Below, one piece after another: positions 9,017-18,231 of a DNA stretch of 64,000 nucleotides. Position numbers and translations under genes: made by a program. Positions within the stretch are counted from its first letter, which is position 1; each line of letters begins with the position of its first letter. The notes beneath the pieces were generated by a model. It had not been told where the DNA came from and did not search any database. It saw only the letters and a list, made by a program, of their open reading frames with translations. The stretch is from assembly GCA_963706875.1 (NCBI GenBank), contig CAVPNW010000009.1, positions 102,076-166,075 of the forward strand. The letters run 5' to 3'. This DNA is from Prado023 sp963706875 (GTDB lineage: Bacteria; Actinomycetota; Actinomycetes; S36-B12; CAIYMF01).

Positions 9017-9230
9017 GCCGGCGCGGACCTCCCACGTAGGACTGAGAAGTCCGTCGCGGCGCAGTGTCTTCGCGGTGTCCCCGCCGACCGGGTGCTGGGC
9101 CAGAGTCGTTGGTCATGGGCTCCTTGCGCCAGGCGGGCGAGCTATCCGGGCGCGGTTCAAGGAATGGGAGCCCACGTCCCACGCTGGCTGTGAACAACGG
9201 AGGTCCTCTGGCCTCCCTTATGCTCCGCGG

Positions 9231-9713
9231 ATGGGACTGTTCCGCCGCAAGCGAGCCTCCTCCGCATCGCCGGGCAACGTGGAACGCGGGGCCTGCAGTT
9301 GCCCTGAGCACCTCGAGGGCGTCATCGGGCTGGCCGTACCGCTGACAGCCCAGGTCCTCCGAGAGTCCCCCGATGAGCAAGCCATGACTGTGGGCGAGCT
9401 GATCGAAGCTGACGCCCTCGGCGTCGAGCCATGCGAGATGGTCTTCTTCAACGACGTTGAGACCGGAGCGCTCGACGACGGGCCGTACAACTGGACGGTG
9501 TGGGTTGGCGATGAGGCGCGGTCGAGCTACGACGACGAGGCGGAGCTAGCCCTCGACCGGGCGCTGCGCGCGCAGCCCGGGGTCGAGCGCGTGCTCTGGG
9601 AGGACCGCGAGGTCCTGCATGTGGGTGCGCCGACAGTGTGCGTCGACGGGATGCTCGCCACGGTGGCGCGCGCCTTGCTCGACCCGAGGGTCCGCCTGGG
9701 CGAGCACAGCTGA
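9231..9713 (+). CDS. Hypothetical protein, 160 residues
   Basis: Starts MGLFRRKRASSASPGN; a nearby ATG at 9220 is out of frame. A short CSCPEH motif follows a basic N-terminus. The body is acidic (PYNWTVWVGDEARSSYDDEA, then PGVERVLWEDREVLHV). The VERVLWEDREV part suggests a small alpha/beta domain that compares predicted and observed values, but no family is recognised. It follows the metalloprotease gene by 214 bp on the same strand; no operon link is evident. Confidence 0.7.
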   Translation: MGLFRRKRASSASPGNVERGACSCPEHLEGVIGLAVPLTAQVLRESPDEQAMTVGELIEADALGVEPCEMVFFNDVETGALDDGPYNWTVWVGDEARSSYDDEAELALDRALRAQPGVERVLWEDREVLHVGAPTVCVDGMLATVARALLDPRVRLGEHS

Positions 9714-9803
9714 GTTCACGCGCAAGTTGAACAGCGACTCGGCTGGTGGGCCGGGTTGGTGCCGTAGATCAGAAGGTAGCCCGACACCCGGCTCCAGTCG
9801 CGC

Positions 9804-9916
9804 CGGGCGCGTATGGAGTTCAGGGGAGCGCCGGGGCCGGGAACGGCGACGGGGTGGGCGATCCCGGGAACGGGCTCACGGCCCCACTTGAGGCCCACGG
9901 TGCTTGTGGCCCAGCG
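9804..9916 (+). repeat. Interspersed repeat, copy 3
   Basis: CGCCGGGCGCGTATGGAGTT, then GGGAACGGCGACGGGGTGGG, then ATCCCGGGAACGGGCTC with the perfect CCCG-GGAA-CGGG stem-loop. The 3' direct repeat is degenerate (AGGCCCACGGTGCTTGTGGCCCA). No gene is seen in the rest of 9714-10128. Confidence 0.8.
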
Positions 9917-10128
9917 GTGGCGGCTGGTCGGTTGGGTAGATGTCGGATCGGGACCGATGGCCAGGACGGTGACGAGGTGTGGTGTCGTCATCGGGCCCTC
10001 GATGATCAGGCCGAGGTCGCGGCCGCACCCGGCGCCCCTGCGGGGGTGCTTGCGGCCAACGGCCCGTCTGGATTGAGGTGGGTGACGGACGGGTTGGGGA
10101 ACTCGGAGCGGCGGTGGATCGGACTGGG

Positions 10129-11106
10129 CTACGCGGCGTCGATGATGTAGCCGATGGCCATGAAGCCGAAGATCCACACGTCCTGACAGAAGTGGATGAA
10201 CCAGGCCCAGAACAGGCCGCGGGTCTCCTGCATGGACTTGGCCAGGATCCAGCCCAGGAAGGTCGCGAGCAGGACTCCGATCACGCCGTACGGCACGCCG
10301 TAGTAGTGGATCAGCCCGAAGTACGCCGCGACCATGTACAGCGCCTGGCGGGGGCCGACCGGGCCCTCGAGAACGGACAGGAATGAGGCCTTGTAGGTCA
10401 CTTCCTCGTTGAACGCGTTGACCGCCGCGGCGAGCAGGACCGCGGGCAGGTAGGGCAGGACCTCGATCACGATGTCGGGTGATGGGCGCCCTTCGATGAT
10501 GAGGAAGGTCAGTGTGCCCAAGCTGATGTACAGGGTCAGCCACGCGCCGAGCCGGTTCCACCGGTCGCCGGGTTTGACCCACAGCCACCGGATTGGTTCC
10601 GCGGGGGCGCGGATGTCACCGGTCGTGAGGTAGAAGTCGTGCCGGTGCTTGCCCAGCAGCAGCAGGGTCCCGATGACGGCGGCGGTGACGATCAGGTTCA
10701 GCGACACCTCGGCGAGCATGGTGACGTTGAACGACGAGCTGCTCAGCCACCCGGGGTACCTGCCCATTCGATCGACCTTGGTGAACACCAGCCACTGGCT
10801 TGCGATGAGCACCAGGAACAGGACCAGCAGGGGGCGCAGCCCCCGCAGTGGCCGCCACACCACGGTGGCCACCAGTGCGACCGCGAGGACCCCGAGGGCC
10901 ATCTGCGCCTGACGCGTTGGGGAGATGGTCTGGCCGAGGATCTCCTGACCGATCACGGTGGGCAGCGACGAGGCCAGCAGCACGACGACCCAGGCAACCA
11001 GCAGAGTCAGCCGGGGGTGTTGGCCCACGGCTGGCTGGTCCCCGAGCCCGCGGGGGGTCTTGCCGTTCAGGGCTTCGTTCCGTGTGGGTGGACGCATGTC
11101 AGTCAT
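10129..11106 (-). CDS. CPBP-family intramembrane metalloprotease
   Basis: 325 residues with about eight hydrophobic helices. The C-terminal half carries the CPBP (Rce1/Abi-like) signature: NAFNEEVTYKAS (the glutamate pair), FGLIHYYGVPYG (second motif with His), and HFCQD near the end. CPBP proteins are membrane-embedded glutamate-type proteases. In bacteria they act in CAAX-like processing, bacteriocin immunity or unknown roles; the substrate here cannot be told. It is a single gene, divergent from the amidase region. Confidence 0.85.
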   Translation of the reverse strand: MTDMRPPTRNEALNGKTPRGLGDQPAVGQHPRLTLLVAWVVVLLASSLPTVIGQEILGQTISPTRQAQMALGVLAVALVATVVWRPLRGLRPLLVLFLVLIASQWLVFTKVDRMGRYPGWLSSSSFNVTMLAEVSLNLIVTAAVIGTLLLLGKHRHDFYLTTGDIRAPAEPIRWLWVKPGDRWNRLGAWLTLYISLGTLTFLIIEGRPSPDIVIEVLPYLPAVLLAAAVNAFNEEVTYKASFLSVLEGPVGPRQALYMVAAYFGLIHYYGVPYGVIGVLLATFLGWILAKSMQETRGLFWAWFIHFCQDVWIFGFMAIGYIIDAA

Positions 11107-11484
11107 GGCCGAGTCTCCGAGGGACGCGTGGATGTCCTCCTGCTCACCATCCTCCGGCCCACGCGGAGGGGCAAGGGTCCCAGGTCACGTGTGCCTCGAC
11201 TGTGCGACACCTGTCGAGCACTCGCCGAACGTTCCCGGTCGTACCTGTCCGCGTGCACGTTGAGGGAACGCGGCGAGCAGTTCGGCGTGTCGCTGGCCGA
11301 CTCAGGCGGTGCCCTGCCGGAGGGCCGTCCGTCCCAACCTCGGAGGTCCCCGGGCGAGTGCGCCGAGGGTTCCCGCCGGGCTGCGGTCGATCGTTCGGGG
11401 TTCCCTCCCGGTGAGCGGGCGAGGATGATCGGTGGTGGTGCCGCGTGATCCTGGGTATCCCGGAGGCCGGATCACGAGGACCTC
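11107..11484. other. Intergenic region upstream of the amidase gene
   Basis: 378 bp between divergent genes. It holds no frame that looks like protein. Promoters for both genes should lie here, but I cannot pick out convincing -10/-35 pairs. Confidence 0.5.
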
Positions 11485-12972
11485 GTGGTGGAGGTGGTGA
11501 CGGGCTCGGTGGAGGATCTCGGGGCGTGGGGTGCGCTGGGCGTGGCGTCGGCGATCCGGGCGGGCGAGGTGTCGTCTCGTGAGGTGGTGGAGGCCCTGCT
11601 GGACCGGATCGCCCGGTACAACCCGTCGTTGAACGCGATCGTGACCCTGGATGAGGTCGGGGCCCGGTCGCGGGCTGACCTGGCGGACATTGCCCTGGCC
11701 CGGGGGGAGGTGTGGGGGCCGCTGCACGGGGTGCCGGTCACGTTCAAAGATGTGTTCGAGACCGCCGGGCTGCGCACCACCAGCAGCCACAAGCCTCTGG
11801 CCGGGTACGTGCCGCAGCGCGACGCCACCGTGGTGGCCCGGTTCCGATCAGCCGGGGCGATCGTGCTGGGCAAGACGAACATGCCGGAACTGGCCGGGGA
11901 CAACCAGAGCGACAGTCCCGTGTTCGGCCGGGCGAACAACCCGTGGGACCTGGGCCTGACCCCGGGCGGAAGCTCGGGTGGGGAGGCCGCTGCGGTCGCC
12001 GCCGGGTTGACACTCTTGGGGTCGGGCAGCGACATCGGGGGTTCACTTCGGCTGCCGGCGCACTTCTGCGGGGTGTTCGCGCTGAAGCCGACCGATCACC
12101 GGGTCTCCAACGCCGGGCACATCCCGCCCCTGCCCGGCAGTGTGAACACTGTGCGTCACCTGGCCGTCAACGGGCCCATCGCCAACAACCCGGCGGATCT
12201 GGGCCTGTGGTTGTCCGTGGTGGCCGGCCCGGACGGGCGCGACGCGACGGTGCCACCCGTGCCGGTTGCGGGTCCGGAGGTGGTGCCCCGCTCGTTGGCT
12301 GGGTTGCGGATCGCGTGGACCGATGACGTGGGCGGGATCCCGGTCACCGCGGACACCCGCGACGCGGTGACCCGGTTCGCGACCGACCTGGCCGACGCCG
12401 GGTGCCAGGTGGTCCGGGCGGCGCCGCCGGGGGTGGACATCGAGGAGGTGTGGCAGACCTACGGAACGCTGTACGGGGCGATGGTCTTCGCGATGCAGCC
12501 CCGAGCCGCCCGGGTCGCCCTGCGCACCGTCGGCCCGGCCATGTTCCGCGACCCCATCTTCGGCCCCTCCTCCCGCGCGGCGACGGCCAGCGCCCGGGAG
12601 TTCCTGCACGCCCTGGCCCGCCGCGACACGCTGATGTGGGTCATGGAGGAGTTCCTCACCGACGTCGACGCGTGGATCTGCCCGGTGGCCTCGATACCGG
12701 CCTTCCCCCATCGGCCAGCGCGCCAGACCGGACGCCCGATCCAAGTCGACAATCAGAAGGTGCCCGGGACCGTCGCGACGATGGGCCACACCATGCTGGC
12801 CAGCCTCACCGGCCACCCCGCCGTGACCCTGCCCCTGACCCACCACAACGGGGACCTGCCGATCGGGGTGCAGGTCATCGGCCGACTCTGGCAAGACCAC
12901 GACCTACTCAACGTCGTGAGCACCCTGACCACGGTGACCGGTCCATCCCCCCGACCACCCGAGTTCCCGTGA
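11485..12972 (+). CDS. Amidase (amidase-signature family)
   Basis: 495 residues. The Ser-cisSer-Lys triad is visible: K88 in VTFKDVFETAG, S163 in TPGGSSGGEAAAV, and the nucleophile S187 in GSDIGGSLRLPA. The spacings (75 and 24 residues) match the family. The enzyme hydrolyses a carboxamide to acid plus ammonia; the substrate is not predictable. GTG at 11485 is the likely start, since a second GTG follows at once and the homologous region (AIRAGEVSSREVVEALL) begins soon after. It is cytosolic and single, followed 17 bp later by repeat copy 4. Confidence 0.9.
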   Translation: MVEVVTGSVEDLGAWGALGVASAIRAGEVSSREVVEALLDRIARYNPSLNAIVTLDEVGARSRADLADIALARGEVWGPLHGVPVTFKDVFETAGLRTTSSHKPLAGYVPQRDATVVARFRSAGAIVLGKTNMPELAGDNQSDSPVFGRANNPWDLGLTPGGSSGGEAAAVAAGLTLLGSGSDIGGSLRLPAHFCGVFALKPTDHRVSNAGHIPPLPGSVNTVRHLAVNGPIANNPADLGLWLSVVAGPDGRDATVPPVPVAGPEVVPRSLAGLRIAWTDDVGGIPVTADTRDAVTRFATDLADAGCQVVRAAPPGVDIEEVWQTYGTLYGAMVFAMQPRAARVALRTVGPAMFRDPIFGPSSRAATASAREFLHALARRDTLMWVMEEFLTDVDAWICPVASIPAFPHRPARQTGRPIQVDNQKVPGTVATMGHTMLASLTGHPAVTLPLTHHNGDLPIGVQVIGRLWQDHDLLNVVSTLTTVTGPSPRPPEFP

Positions 12973-12988
12973 CCGAGGCGGCAATCCC

Positions 12989-13095
12989 GCGGGCGCGATA
13001 TGGAGTCCACCGCCCTGGCCGGGGTGGGAACGGCGATGGGGTGGGCCATCCCGGGAACGGGCTCGGGGCTGTGGCCCAACTTGTAGCCAGTTGCG
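12989..13095 (+). repeat. Interspersed repeat, copy 4
   Basis: GGGCGCGATATGGAGTCCAC, then GGGAACGGCGATGGGGTGGG, then ATCCCGGGAACGGGCTCGGG and GTGGCCCAACTTGTAGCC. It belongs to the CCACC subtype, in which the 5' CCACC arm can pair with GGTGG. It lies between the amidase stop and the AbiE operon. Confidence 0.85.
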
Positions 13096-13239
13096 GTCGG
13101 TGGCGGCGGTGCTGGTCCGTGATCGCCAGTTGGCGACCTCGGTCGTTGGTTGTACGGCTCACACTGGACAGGCGCAGGATGGACGGACCCAATCACATGT
13201 AAGTGTGCGAATAGTTACTCTAAGGAGTACGTTTGGCAC

Positions 13240-13872
13240 ATGACAAGACAGGCCATGCAGGGCCCGCGGGTGGTTGCCCGGGCGCCGATGCGCACGGTTC
13301 GCCCCGCTGACCTGGGCCAGGTGTATGCCCAGCCGCGGGTTCGGGTGCGGGACCTGGAGGCTCGGGGGGTGCTGCACCGGTTGGCGCATGGGTACTACTG
13401 CGCGGTCCCTCTGGAGTTCGACGCCGGCTCCTGGCGGCCCAGCCTGGAGGCGGCCGCGGCTGGTATCGCGACGGCAGTGTTCGGCGACCGGGTTCCGGTC
13501 CTGATGGGCAAGTCAGCTGCCCGGGTTCACCGGGCGCTGCCCCGGGCGGGGGCTCAGGCGTGGGTAGCCGTTCCCCGGGCCCATCGCCCGATCCAGCTCG
13601 TGGACCGGGACGCGGTGGTGCGTTTCGTTCGCCGGGATGTGGCCTCCCTGGACGCCACCCTGGTCAGCACCGACCTCGGCCAGACGCTGGCCACCACCGT
13701 GGAGCAGACGGTCCTGGACCTCGCCCGGTCCGATCCTCGGCTGGTGGATCTGGATACGCAGGAGGCGATCGAGGCCCTGCTGCCGGTGTGCGACCTGGAG
13801 GTGTTGGGGCGGTTGGCCGGCCAGCAGCGGATGCGGGCCACCCTGCGCCGGCTCGAGGCGGTGCGCCCGTGA
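13240..13872 (+). CDS. abiEi: AbiEi-type antitoxin (type IV toxin-antitoxin)
   Basis: 210 residues from ATG at 13240; TAAGGAG lies 12-13 nt upstream. The N-terminal ~75 residues form the winged-helix region (RTVRPADLGQVYAQPRVRVR, then LEARGVLHRLAHGYY), which in AbiEi binds its own promoter. The C-terminal part (VLDLARSDPRLVD) matches AbiEi_1-like domains. Its last bases overlap the AbiEii start (GTGA). The short upstream sequence CACATGTAAGTGTG is an imperfect inverted repeat and a plausible autoregulatory site. In this family the antitoxin counteracts the nucleotidyltransferase without direct binding. Confidence 0.85.
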   Translation: MTRQAMQGPRVVARAPMRTVRPADLGQVYAQPRVRVRDLEARGVLHRLAHGYYCAVPLEFDAGSWRPSLEAAAAGIATAVFGDRVPVLMGKSAARVHRALPRAGAQAWVAVPRAHRPIQLVDRDAVVRFVRRDVASLDATLVSTDLGQTLATTVEQTVLDLARSDPRLVDLDTQEAIEALLPVCDLEVLGRLAGQQRMRATLRRLEAVRP

Positions 13873-14642
13873 ATGGCCAATGGCGGACCGAATGGGCGGC
13901 TGTCGCGGATCGGTTCGGCGTCGACATGGAACAGGTGCGCCGGGACCACTTGATCTCCCACGTGCTAGCGGCCATCTCCGCCGGTGTCCCCAGCACGGAC
14001 GTCGTGTTCTTCGGCGGTACCGCGCTGTCTCGGACCTACCTGACCGCGTCGCGGCTCAGCGAGGACCTCGACCTGATCGCGGTGGCGCCCCGATCGCAGG
14101 TGGCCTCCGGCCTGGAAGCCGCGATCCGTACCGGTCTGGCGCGAAGCCACGGCGCAGTGACCTGGCGGCCGGCGCTGACCGGGACCACGGGAAGCCAACC
14201 CGCCGTCCTGATCGTTGACGATCAGACCAGTGTCCAGCTGCAGCTCGTCGATGGCTCGGGCTACACCTGGCCGACCGAGGTCCACGACCTCGAGCAGCGC
14301 TACGCCGATGCCCCACCCGCTCGGATGACCGTCCTCACCGCGCCCGGCGCGGCGGCGGCGAAGCTGGCTGCGTGGATCGAGCGGCGGGCGCCTCGCGATC
14401 TGTACGACCTGTGGGCCCTTGCCGAGCGCGGGCTGATCACCCCCGAGGCCGTGGCGGTGTTCGTCACCAGGGGGCCGTTCGGGCAACCCCCGAGCGAGTG
14501 GATCTTCACCACCGGCATCGACGAACGGGACTGGCGGTCCGCTCTGGGACACCAGACCCGGCTGAGCATCCGTGCCGATCAGGCCCTGTCCGTCGTCCGA
14601 ACCGCGTGGCTATCAGCCGCCGAGGAAACCGCCCATTCGTGA
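13869..14642 (+). CDS. abiEii: AbiEii-type nucleotidyltransferase toxin
   Basis: 257 residues from GTG at 13869, overlapping the AbiEi stop by 4 bp. The catalytic signature is clear: FFGGTALSRTYL followed by RLSEDLDLIAV (GGTxLxR...RxSxDxDL), with later KLAAWIERRAPRDLYDLWAL (K and RDxYDL). AbiEii enzymes are NTP-dependent nucleotidyltransferases; characterised relatives modify tRNA and stop growth, often during phage infection. All key motifs are present, so the toxin appears intact. It ends 61 bp from the convergent XRE gene. Confidence 0.9.
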   Translation: MNGQWRTEWAAVADRFGVDMEQVRRDHLISHVLAAISAGVPSTDVVFFGGTALSRTYLTASRLSEDLDLIAVAPRSQVASGLEAAIRTGLARSHGAVTWRPALTGTTGSQPAVLIVDDQTSVQLQLVDGSGYTWPTEVHDLEQRYADAPPARMTVLTAPGAAAAKLAAWIERRAPRDLYDLWALAERGLITPEAVAVFVTRGPFGQPPSEWIFTTGIDERDWRSALGHQTRLSIRADQALSVVRTAWLSAAEETAHS

Positions 14643-14703
14643 TCCGGGGTGTCCTGGACCGGCAGAGCCACGAAGATCCGCGCGACCTGCACCTGGAAGG
14701 CGG

Positions 14704-15216
14704 TCAGCCCGGACGTGAGTCGCCGGTCCCGGCGTCGATCAGCCCTGCCCACGCCCGGCGCACGGCCCGGGGCAGGACCAGCTCGGGCCACAGATCAACC
14801 AGGAGGACCCCATCGACCACGGCGGTGATCTGCTCGGGGTCACCCTCCCGGAGCACGATCTCGTAGGCGCGGGCACGATCAGCGCGGTCGCGCAGGTCGA
14901 ACAGCCTGCCGGGTTGCGACCAGTTCAGGTCCAACGGCAGCGCGACCTGGCGCAGCGCGTTGGCCGCCGTCAGCCGTGGCAGCGTTGACGGGACCCACGC
15001 GACCCGCCCCCGTCCGACGTCTACCGCCGTCCACTGCACTCTGGGCTGCGCTTCGAGCACCTGCCCCACCGCGGCCAGCAGCCGTTCGACGGTCTGCAGG
15101 GTGGGGGACTTGCGGCCATGCTCGTACGCGGACAGCGTTGGCCGTGACGTCCCTGCGACCCGGGCCCATTCCGTCTGCGACAGGCCAGCGACTCGGCGCA
15201 CTTCAGCCAACTGCAT
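14704..15216 (-). CDS. XRE-family regulator with extended C-terminal domain
   Basis: 170 residues from ATG at 15216, with GGAGGAGG upstream. The HTH is VRRVAGLSQTEWARVAGTSR, then PTLSAYEHGRKSPTLQT. The C-terminal half (LNWSQPGRLFDLRDRADRAR, then DPEQITAVVDGVLLVDLWPEL) is the domain found in XRE proteins paired with AbiEii-like nucleotidyltransferases. Here the neighbouring AbiEii is convergent and already has an AbiEi partner, so this gene looks like an orphan antitoxin or a second regulator of the locus. A perfect inverted repeat precedes it. Confidence 0.85.
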   Translation of the reverse strand: MQLAEVRRVAGLSQTEWARVAGTSRPTLSAYEHGRKSPTLQTVERLLAAVGQVLEAQPRVQWTAVDVGRGRVAWVPSTLPRLTAANALRQVALPLDLNWSQPGRLFDLRDRADRARAYEIVLREGDPEQITAVVDGVLLVDLWPELVLPRAVRRAWAGLIDAGTGDSRPG

Positions 15217-15239
15217 GTCGACCTCCTCCTCCGGCCTAG

Positions 15240-15255
15240 GTATCCGATCAGATAC
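15240..15255 (-). promoter_or_regulatory. Inverted-repeat operator upstream of the XRE gene
   Basis: GTATC-CGATCA-GATAC is a perfect 5-bp inverted repeat with a 6-bp spacer. It starts 24 bp before the chosen ATG and just outside the ribosome-binding site. This is the usual size and place of an XRE autorepressor site; the overlapping TAGTAT/GATACC could be the -10 element. Confidence 0.6.
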
Positions 15256-15407
15256 TAGCACCGGGACGGAGTCTTACGGTCCGAATCCTGAGTGCCGGCC
15301 ACGTGCGACGCACCGAGTGCCTGCGGACAGAGAGCGACAGGGGCACATTCATCGAGTTGCCGTGAGCCGTCTGGGGTGCCTGGTGCCCCGGGGACACCAG
15401 GCAGGCG

Positions 15408-15623
15408 GTGCTCTCGCCCTTCTTCACGAAGATGACGCACAAGAATGCGTCCGCCCTCAGCGGCGCCTCCGGCCTGATCGCGACCTTCATCTCGCTGCTG
15501 ATCACTGACCTCGTCTCGGACGGACTGAGCATCGAGGGGGCCTCCACTTGGTTGTGGGCCACGCTGATCGTGTGGCTGGGCACCATGCTCGCGGCGTTCA
15601 TCCTGCCCAGGTCCTCGTCATGA
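15408..15623 (+). pseudogene. Phage-holin-family-like membrane protein, truncated
   Basis: 71 residues match the second half of the small four-helix 'phage holin family' membrane proteins of actinobacteria: ASALSGASGLIATFISLLIT, DLVSDGLSIEGASTWLWATL, then IVWLGTMLAAFILP. The first two helices and a proper start are missing; a GTG at 15408 without a clear ribosome-binding site is the only option. It is probably a remnant. The following 300 bp up to the DUF4239 gene show no further gene. Confidence 0.6.
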
Positions 15624-15937
15624 AGGCCGTCGAGGAGCCTGCGACCAGGGAAGCGTTGGCTGCTGATCGTCGAGTTCGATTCTCGGGCTGCGGATCGGAG
15701 TCGGTTGTAGGGCTCGGCGGGTCTCGAGATGCCGCTCACCCGCTACGCCGCACTCGCCTGAGCGAGTTGGGAAGTGGCGCGGTGTTGAGCGGGATCGGGA
15801 GGATGCCGCCGGGCGGAAGCTGCGCGGCAGCTCATGGCGCCACCTCTGGCCCGGCCCGGACTCGGCCCCACGTAGGCTGTGGGCCATCGTTGCCGGTGCA
15901 GTGCGGTCGGGCCCTCGTCGCCCGCAAGGGGAGTGAG

Positions 15938-16753
15938 ATGCCCACGTGGGTGATCGTCTTCGGGGTCCTGGTCGGTGCGCTGGCCGTCGGGCTGCTCGCC
16001 AACCGATGGGTGCGCCCGTTCGCGAAGTCTGAGGTCCAGGGCGTCAAGCTCGAGCTGCTGATCTCCCCGCTGCTGACCCTCACGGTCCTGCTGCTGGCGT
16101 TCGTGCTGGTCCAGGTGTTCTCCAGCTTCCGCTCCTCCAAGGACGCGTCGGGGCTTGAGGCCGGTCGGGTCGTCTTCGAGTTCGACATCGCCGGCTACTA
16201 CGACGACCCGATCGCCGAGCCGATGCAGTCCGCGCTGGTCTGCTACGCCCGGGCGGTGGCCCATCAGGACTGGCCGGCCCTCGCCGGCGATCCCGAGCTG
16301 TCCCCGGCCGCCGGCAGGTGGGGGTCCGCCCTGGACATCCCCCTTGCCAAGTTGCGTGAGATCGACAACGGCCAGCCCTACGGCACGCTGCTCGCCGCGG
16401 ACAAGGAGCGCAGCGATGGGCGTCGCCTCAGGCTGGTCCAGGCCCGACCCACTGTGCCGACCGAATTGGAGCTCCTGCTGCTGATGACCAGTGCGCTGGC
16501 GGTGCTCGGGATCGCCGCCTTCACGTTGCCCTATGTCTCACGCCGGACCCAGATCGGCGCATTGGCCGTCCTGACCACTGTCCTGGGCGTGGTGCTGATC
16601 TCCATCGTCGACCTCGACACCAAGTACGAGGGCTTCATCCAGATGGAGAACCAGGACTTCCTGATCGCCGACCAGTTGCTCACTCCCCGGTATGCGGCGC
16701 GCTATCCGGACAGGGTCCTGCCCTGCGATGCGGTGGGGCTGCCCCGCTCGTGA
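15938..16753 (+). CDS. DUF4239-family membrane protein
   Basis: 271 residues from ATG at 15938, preceded by AAGGGGAG. Helices lie at ~5-25 and ~40-60, then a soluble domain (VCYARAVAHQDWPALAGDP, typical of DUF4239), and two C-terminal helices (ELELLLLMTSALAVLGIAAF and IGALAVLTTVLGVVLISIVD). DUF4239 proteins have bestrophin-like topology, but their transport role is not established. Its last 52 bp overlap the 3' end of the convergent potassium-channel gene, suggesting mutual antisense effects. Confidence 0.8.
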   Translation: MPTWVIVFGVLVGALAVGLLANRWVRPFAKSEVQGVKLELLISPLLTLTVLLLAFVLVQVFSSFRSSKDASGLEAGRVVFEFDIAGYYDDPIAEPMQSALVCYARAVAHQDWPALAGDPELSPAAGRWGSALDIPLAKLREIDNGQPYGTLLAADKERSDGRRLRLVQARPTVPTELELLLLMTSALAVLGIAAFTLPYVSRRTQIGALAVLTTVLGVVLISIVDLDTKYEGFIQMENQDFLIADQLLTPRYAARYPDRVLPCDAVGLPRS

Positions 16754-17496
16754 ACTCCGGCGGGTCCCTCATCGCCAGTGGCCGCATCGGGGAGGCGGCC
16801 GTCGAGCAGGCGGGTGACCTGCTCCCGTAGCGCCCGGATCTCTGCCACGACCTCGTTCTCGGCGGCCTCCTCGTTCCTACCGACGAACCAAGCGGCGATG
16901 CTGGCCGTCACCACGCCGATCATCGAGATGCCCACGAGCATGAGACCGAATGCGACGATCCGCCCGCTGGGAGTGACCGGGTACACGTCGCCGTAGCCGA
17001 TCGTCGTGGCGGTGACTGCGGACCACCAGAGTGAGTCACCGTAGTTCTGGATGGTCGATCCCGGCTGCCCCCGTTCGGCGTCGAGTATCGCCACGGCGGC
17101 GACGACCATCAGCATCAGCGTGGCCCCCACGGCGCCACTGAGGGTCTCGCCGACGGAGACCCGACCTCCATGTCGGATGAGCAGCTGCAGGGCGGTGAAG
17201 ACGCGCAGAACGCGCAGAGGACGCAGCATGGGCAGGACGACGAGGAGCACGTCGATGGGGTGCCGGAGAGCGTAGTGAAGCGGCCGTCCCGACAGCACGC
17301 ACCGGGTGATGAGGTCGGCGGCGAAGACCAGCCACAGGAGGATGTTGATCACCCGGAGGGTCATGGTGAGCGGGTCCGGAGCACCCTGCCAGATGATCGG
17401 TGTCGCGTAGGCGAAGAGGAACGCGACAGCCAGGACGGTCAGGGGTGCTGCGGTGCGGTCCTCGTACTGAGAGAGCCTGGTGGGCGGGACTTCCAT
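16702..17496 (-). CDS. Voltage-gated-type potassium channel (Kv-like)
   Basis: 264 residues from ATG at 17496 (MEVPPTRLSQYEDR). Six transmembrane segments are seen. S4 is Arg-rich (RPLRVLRVFTALQLL) and the pore loop holds the selectivity filter TTIGYGDVYPVT near residue 178. A cytosolic Glu-rich helix follows (EEAAENEVVAEIRALREQV), perhaps for oligomerisation. It should form a tetrameric K+ channel in the membrane. It overlaps the DUF4239 gene tail to tail by 52 bp. Confidence 0.9.
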   Translation of the reverse strand: MEVPPTRLSQYEDRTAAPLTVLAVAFLFAYATPIIWQGAPDPLTMTLRVINILLWLVFAADLITRCVLSGRPLHYALRHPIDVLLVVLPMLRPLRVLRVFTALQLLIRHGGRVSVGETLSGAVGATLMLMVVAAVAILDAERGQPGSTIQNYGDSLWWSAVTATTIGYGDVYPVTPSGRIVAFGLMLVGISMIGVVTASIAAWFVGRNEEAAENEVVAEIRALREQVTRLLDGRLPDAATGDEGPAGVHERGSPTASQGRTLSG

Positions 17497-17557
17497 GCCG
17501 AGCGACTCTAGCCAAAGTGCAGCCAAGTACAGCAGCGTCTCTGCGCCAGCAGTTCGT

Positions 17558-17803
17558 TCAGTTGCGCCCTGGGGGCACCGACCCCTCGCGCTGCATCTTC
17601 TGGCGGATCTCATCGACCCGGTGGACGACGGCCTCGATCTCCTCGGCCATCACGTGCGCGGCCGATTGCCAGGTGACGGCGCGGATGATCTCGAGGTTCG
17701 CCTCGAACCCCTCCTGGGTGCCGTCGCCGGCGAAGAGGTCGCCGGCCTCGGAGATCCACTTGACTGCGAACTCCTCGCACAGTTCCCGGAATCGGCGCCG
17801 CAT
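17558..17803 (-). CDS. Hypothetical protein, probably 5'-truncated
   Basis: 81 residues from ATG at 17803. Protein-like sequence continues upstream in frame for about 34 codons (PSVPQLRGALELQKVGTDIE) to a stop at ~17907, without a standard start codon. The original gene was therefore longer or used a rare start. The product is helical and soluble (FRELCEEFAVKWISEAGDLF, EIEAVVHRVDEIRQKMQ). It is divergent from the MNT antitoxin gene. Function unknown. Confidence 0.55.
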   Translation of the reverse strand: MRRRFRELCEEFAVKWISEAGDLFAGDGTQEGFEANLEIIRAVTWQSAAHVMAEEIEAVVHRVDEIRQKMQREGSVPPGRN

Positions 17804-17927
17804 GAGTTCGGCCGACCAGGCGCTGAGCTCGATGTCGGTTCCGACCTTCTGCAGTTCCAGGGCGCCTCGTAGTTGGGGGACGCTGGGAGCGAACCAGACG
17901 CCCTACCGACAGTTGGGTGTTGGGCCG

Positions 17928-17933
17928 TACTCT
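17928..17933 (+). promoter_or_regulatory. Candidate -10 box of the MNT gene (leaderless)
   Basis: TACTCT lies 7 nt before the ATG at 17941 and no ribosome-binding site is present. A start of transcription at or beside the ATG is therefore likely, a common arrangement in actinobacteria. Confidence 0.4.
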
Positions 17934-17940
17934 TGCCTGC

Positions 17941-18231
17941 ATGGGCGCGAAGATTGGCGTCGTGGAGGCGCACCGGGATGCGATTCACGAGATCGCGTCT
18001 CGGCACCGCGCCGTCTCGGTGTCGGTCTTTGGATCGGTGGCACGTGGGGACGACGGACCGGGCAGCGACATCGACTTCCTTGTCGACTTCCAACCCGGTG
18101 CAACGCTGCTGGATCTCATGCACCTGGAGGACGACCTGCAGGCCTTGCTCGGGTGCCCCGTTGACGTAGTGTCCGCCCGGGGATTGAAGCAGCGCGATGA
18201 CCACATCCGCCGTGAGGCCGTCCTGGTATGA
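17941..18231 (+). CDS. mntA: MNT-family minimal nucleotidyltransferase antitoxin
   Basis: 96 residues. The catalytic signature is intact: FGSVARGDDGPGSDIDFLVDF (GSxARG...SDxD). The tail PVDVVSARGLKQRDDHIRREA is typical of MNT proteins. In MNT-HEPN systems this enzyme AMPylates a tyrosine of the HEPN RNase to silence it. The stop overlaps the start of the HEPN gene (ATGA), but that partner is broken, so this copy may be an orphan antitoxin. Confidence 0.85.
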   Translation: MGAKIGVVEAHRDAIHEIASRHRAVSVSVFGSVARGDDGPGSDIDFLVDFQPGATLLDLMHLEDDLQALLGCPVDVVSARGLKQRDDHIRREAVLV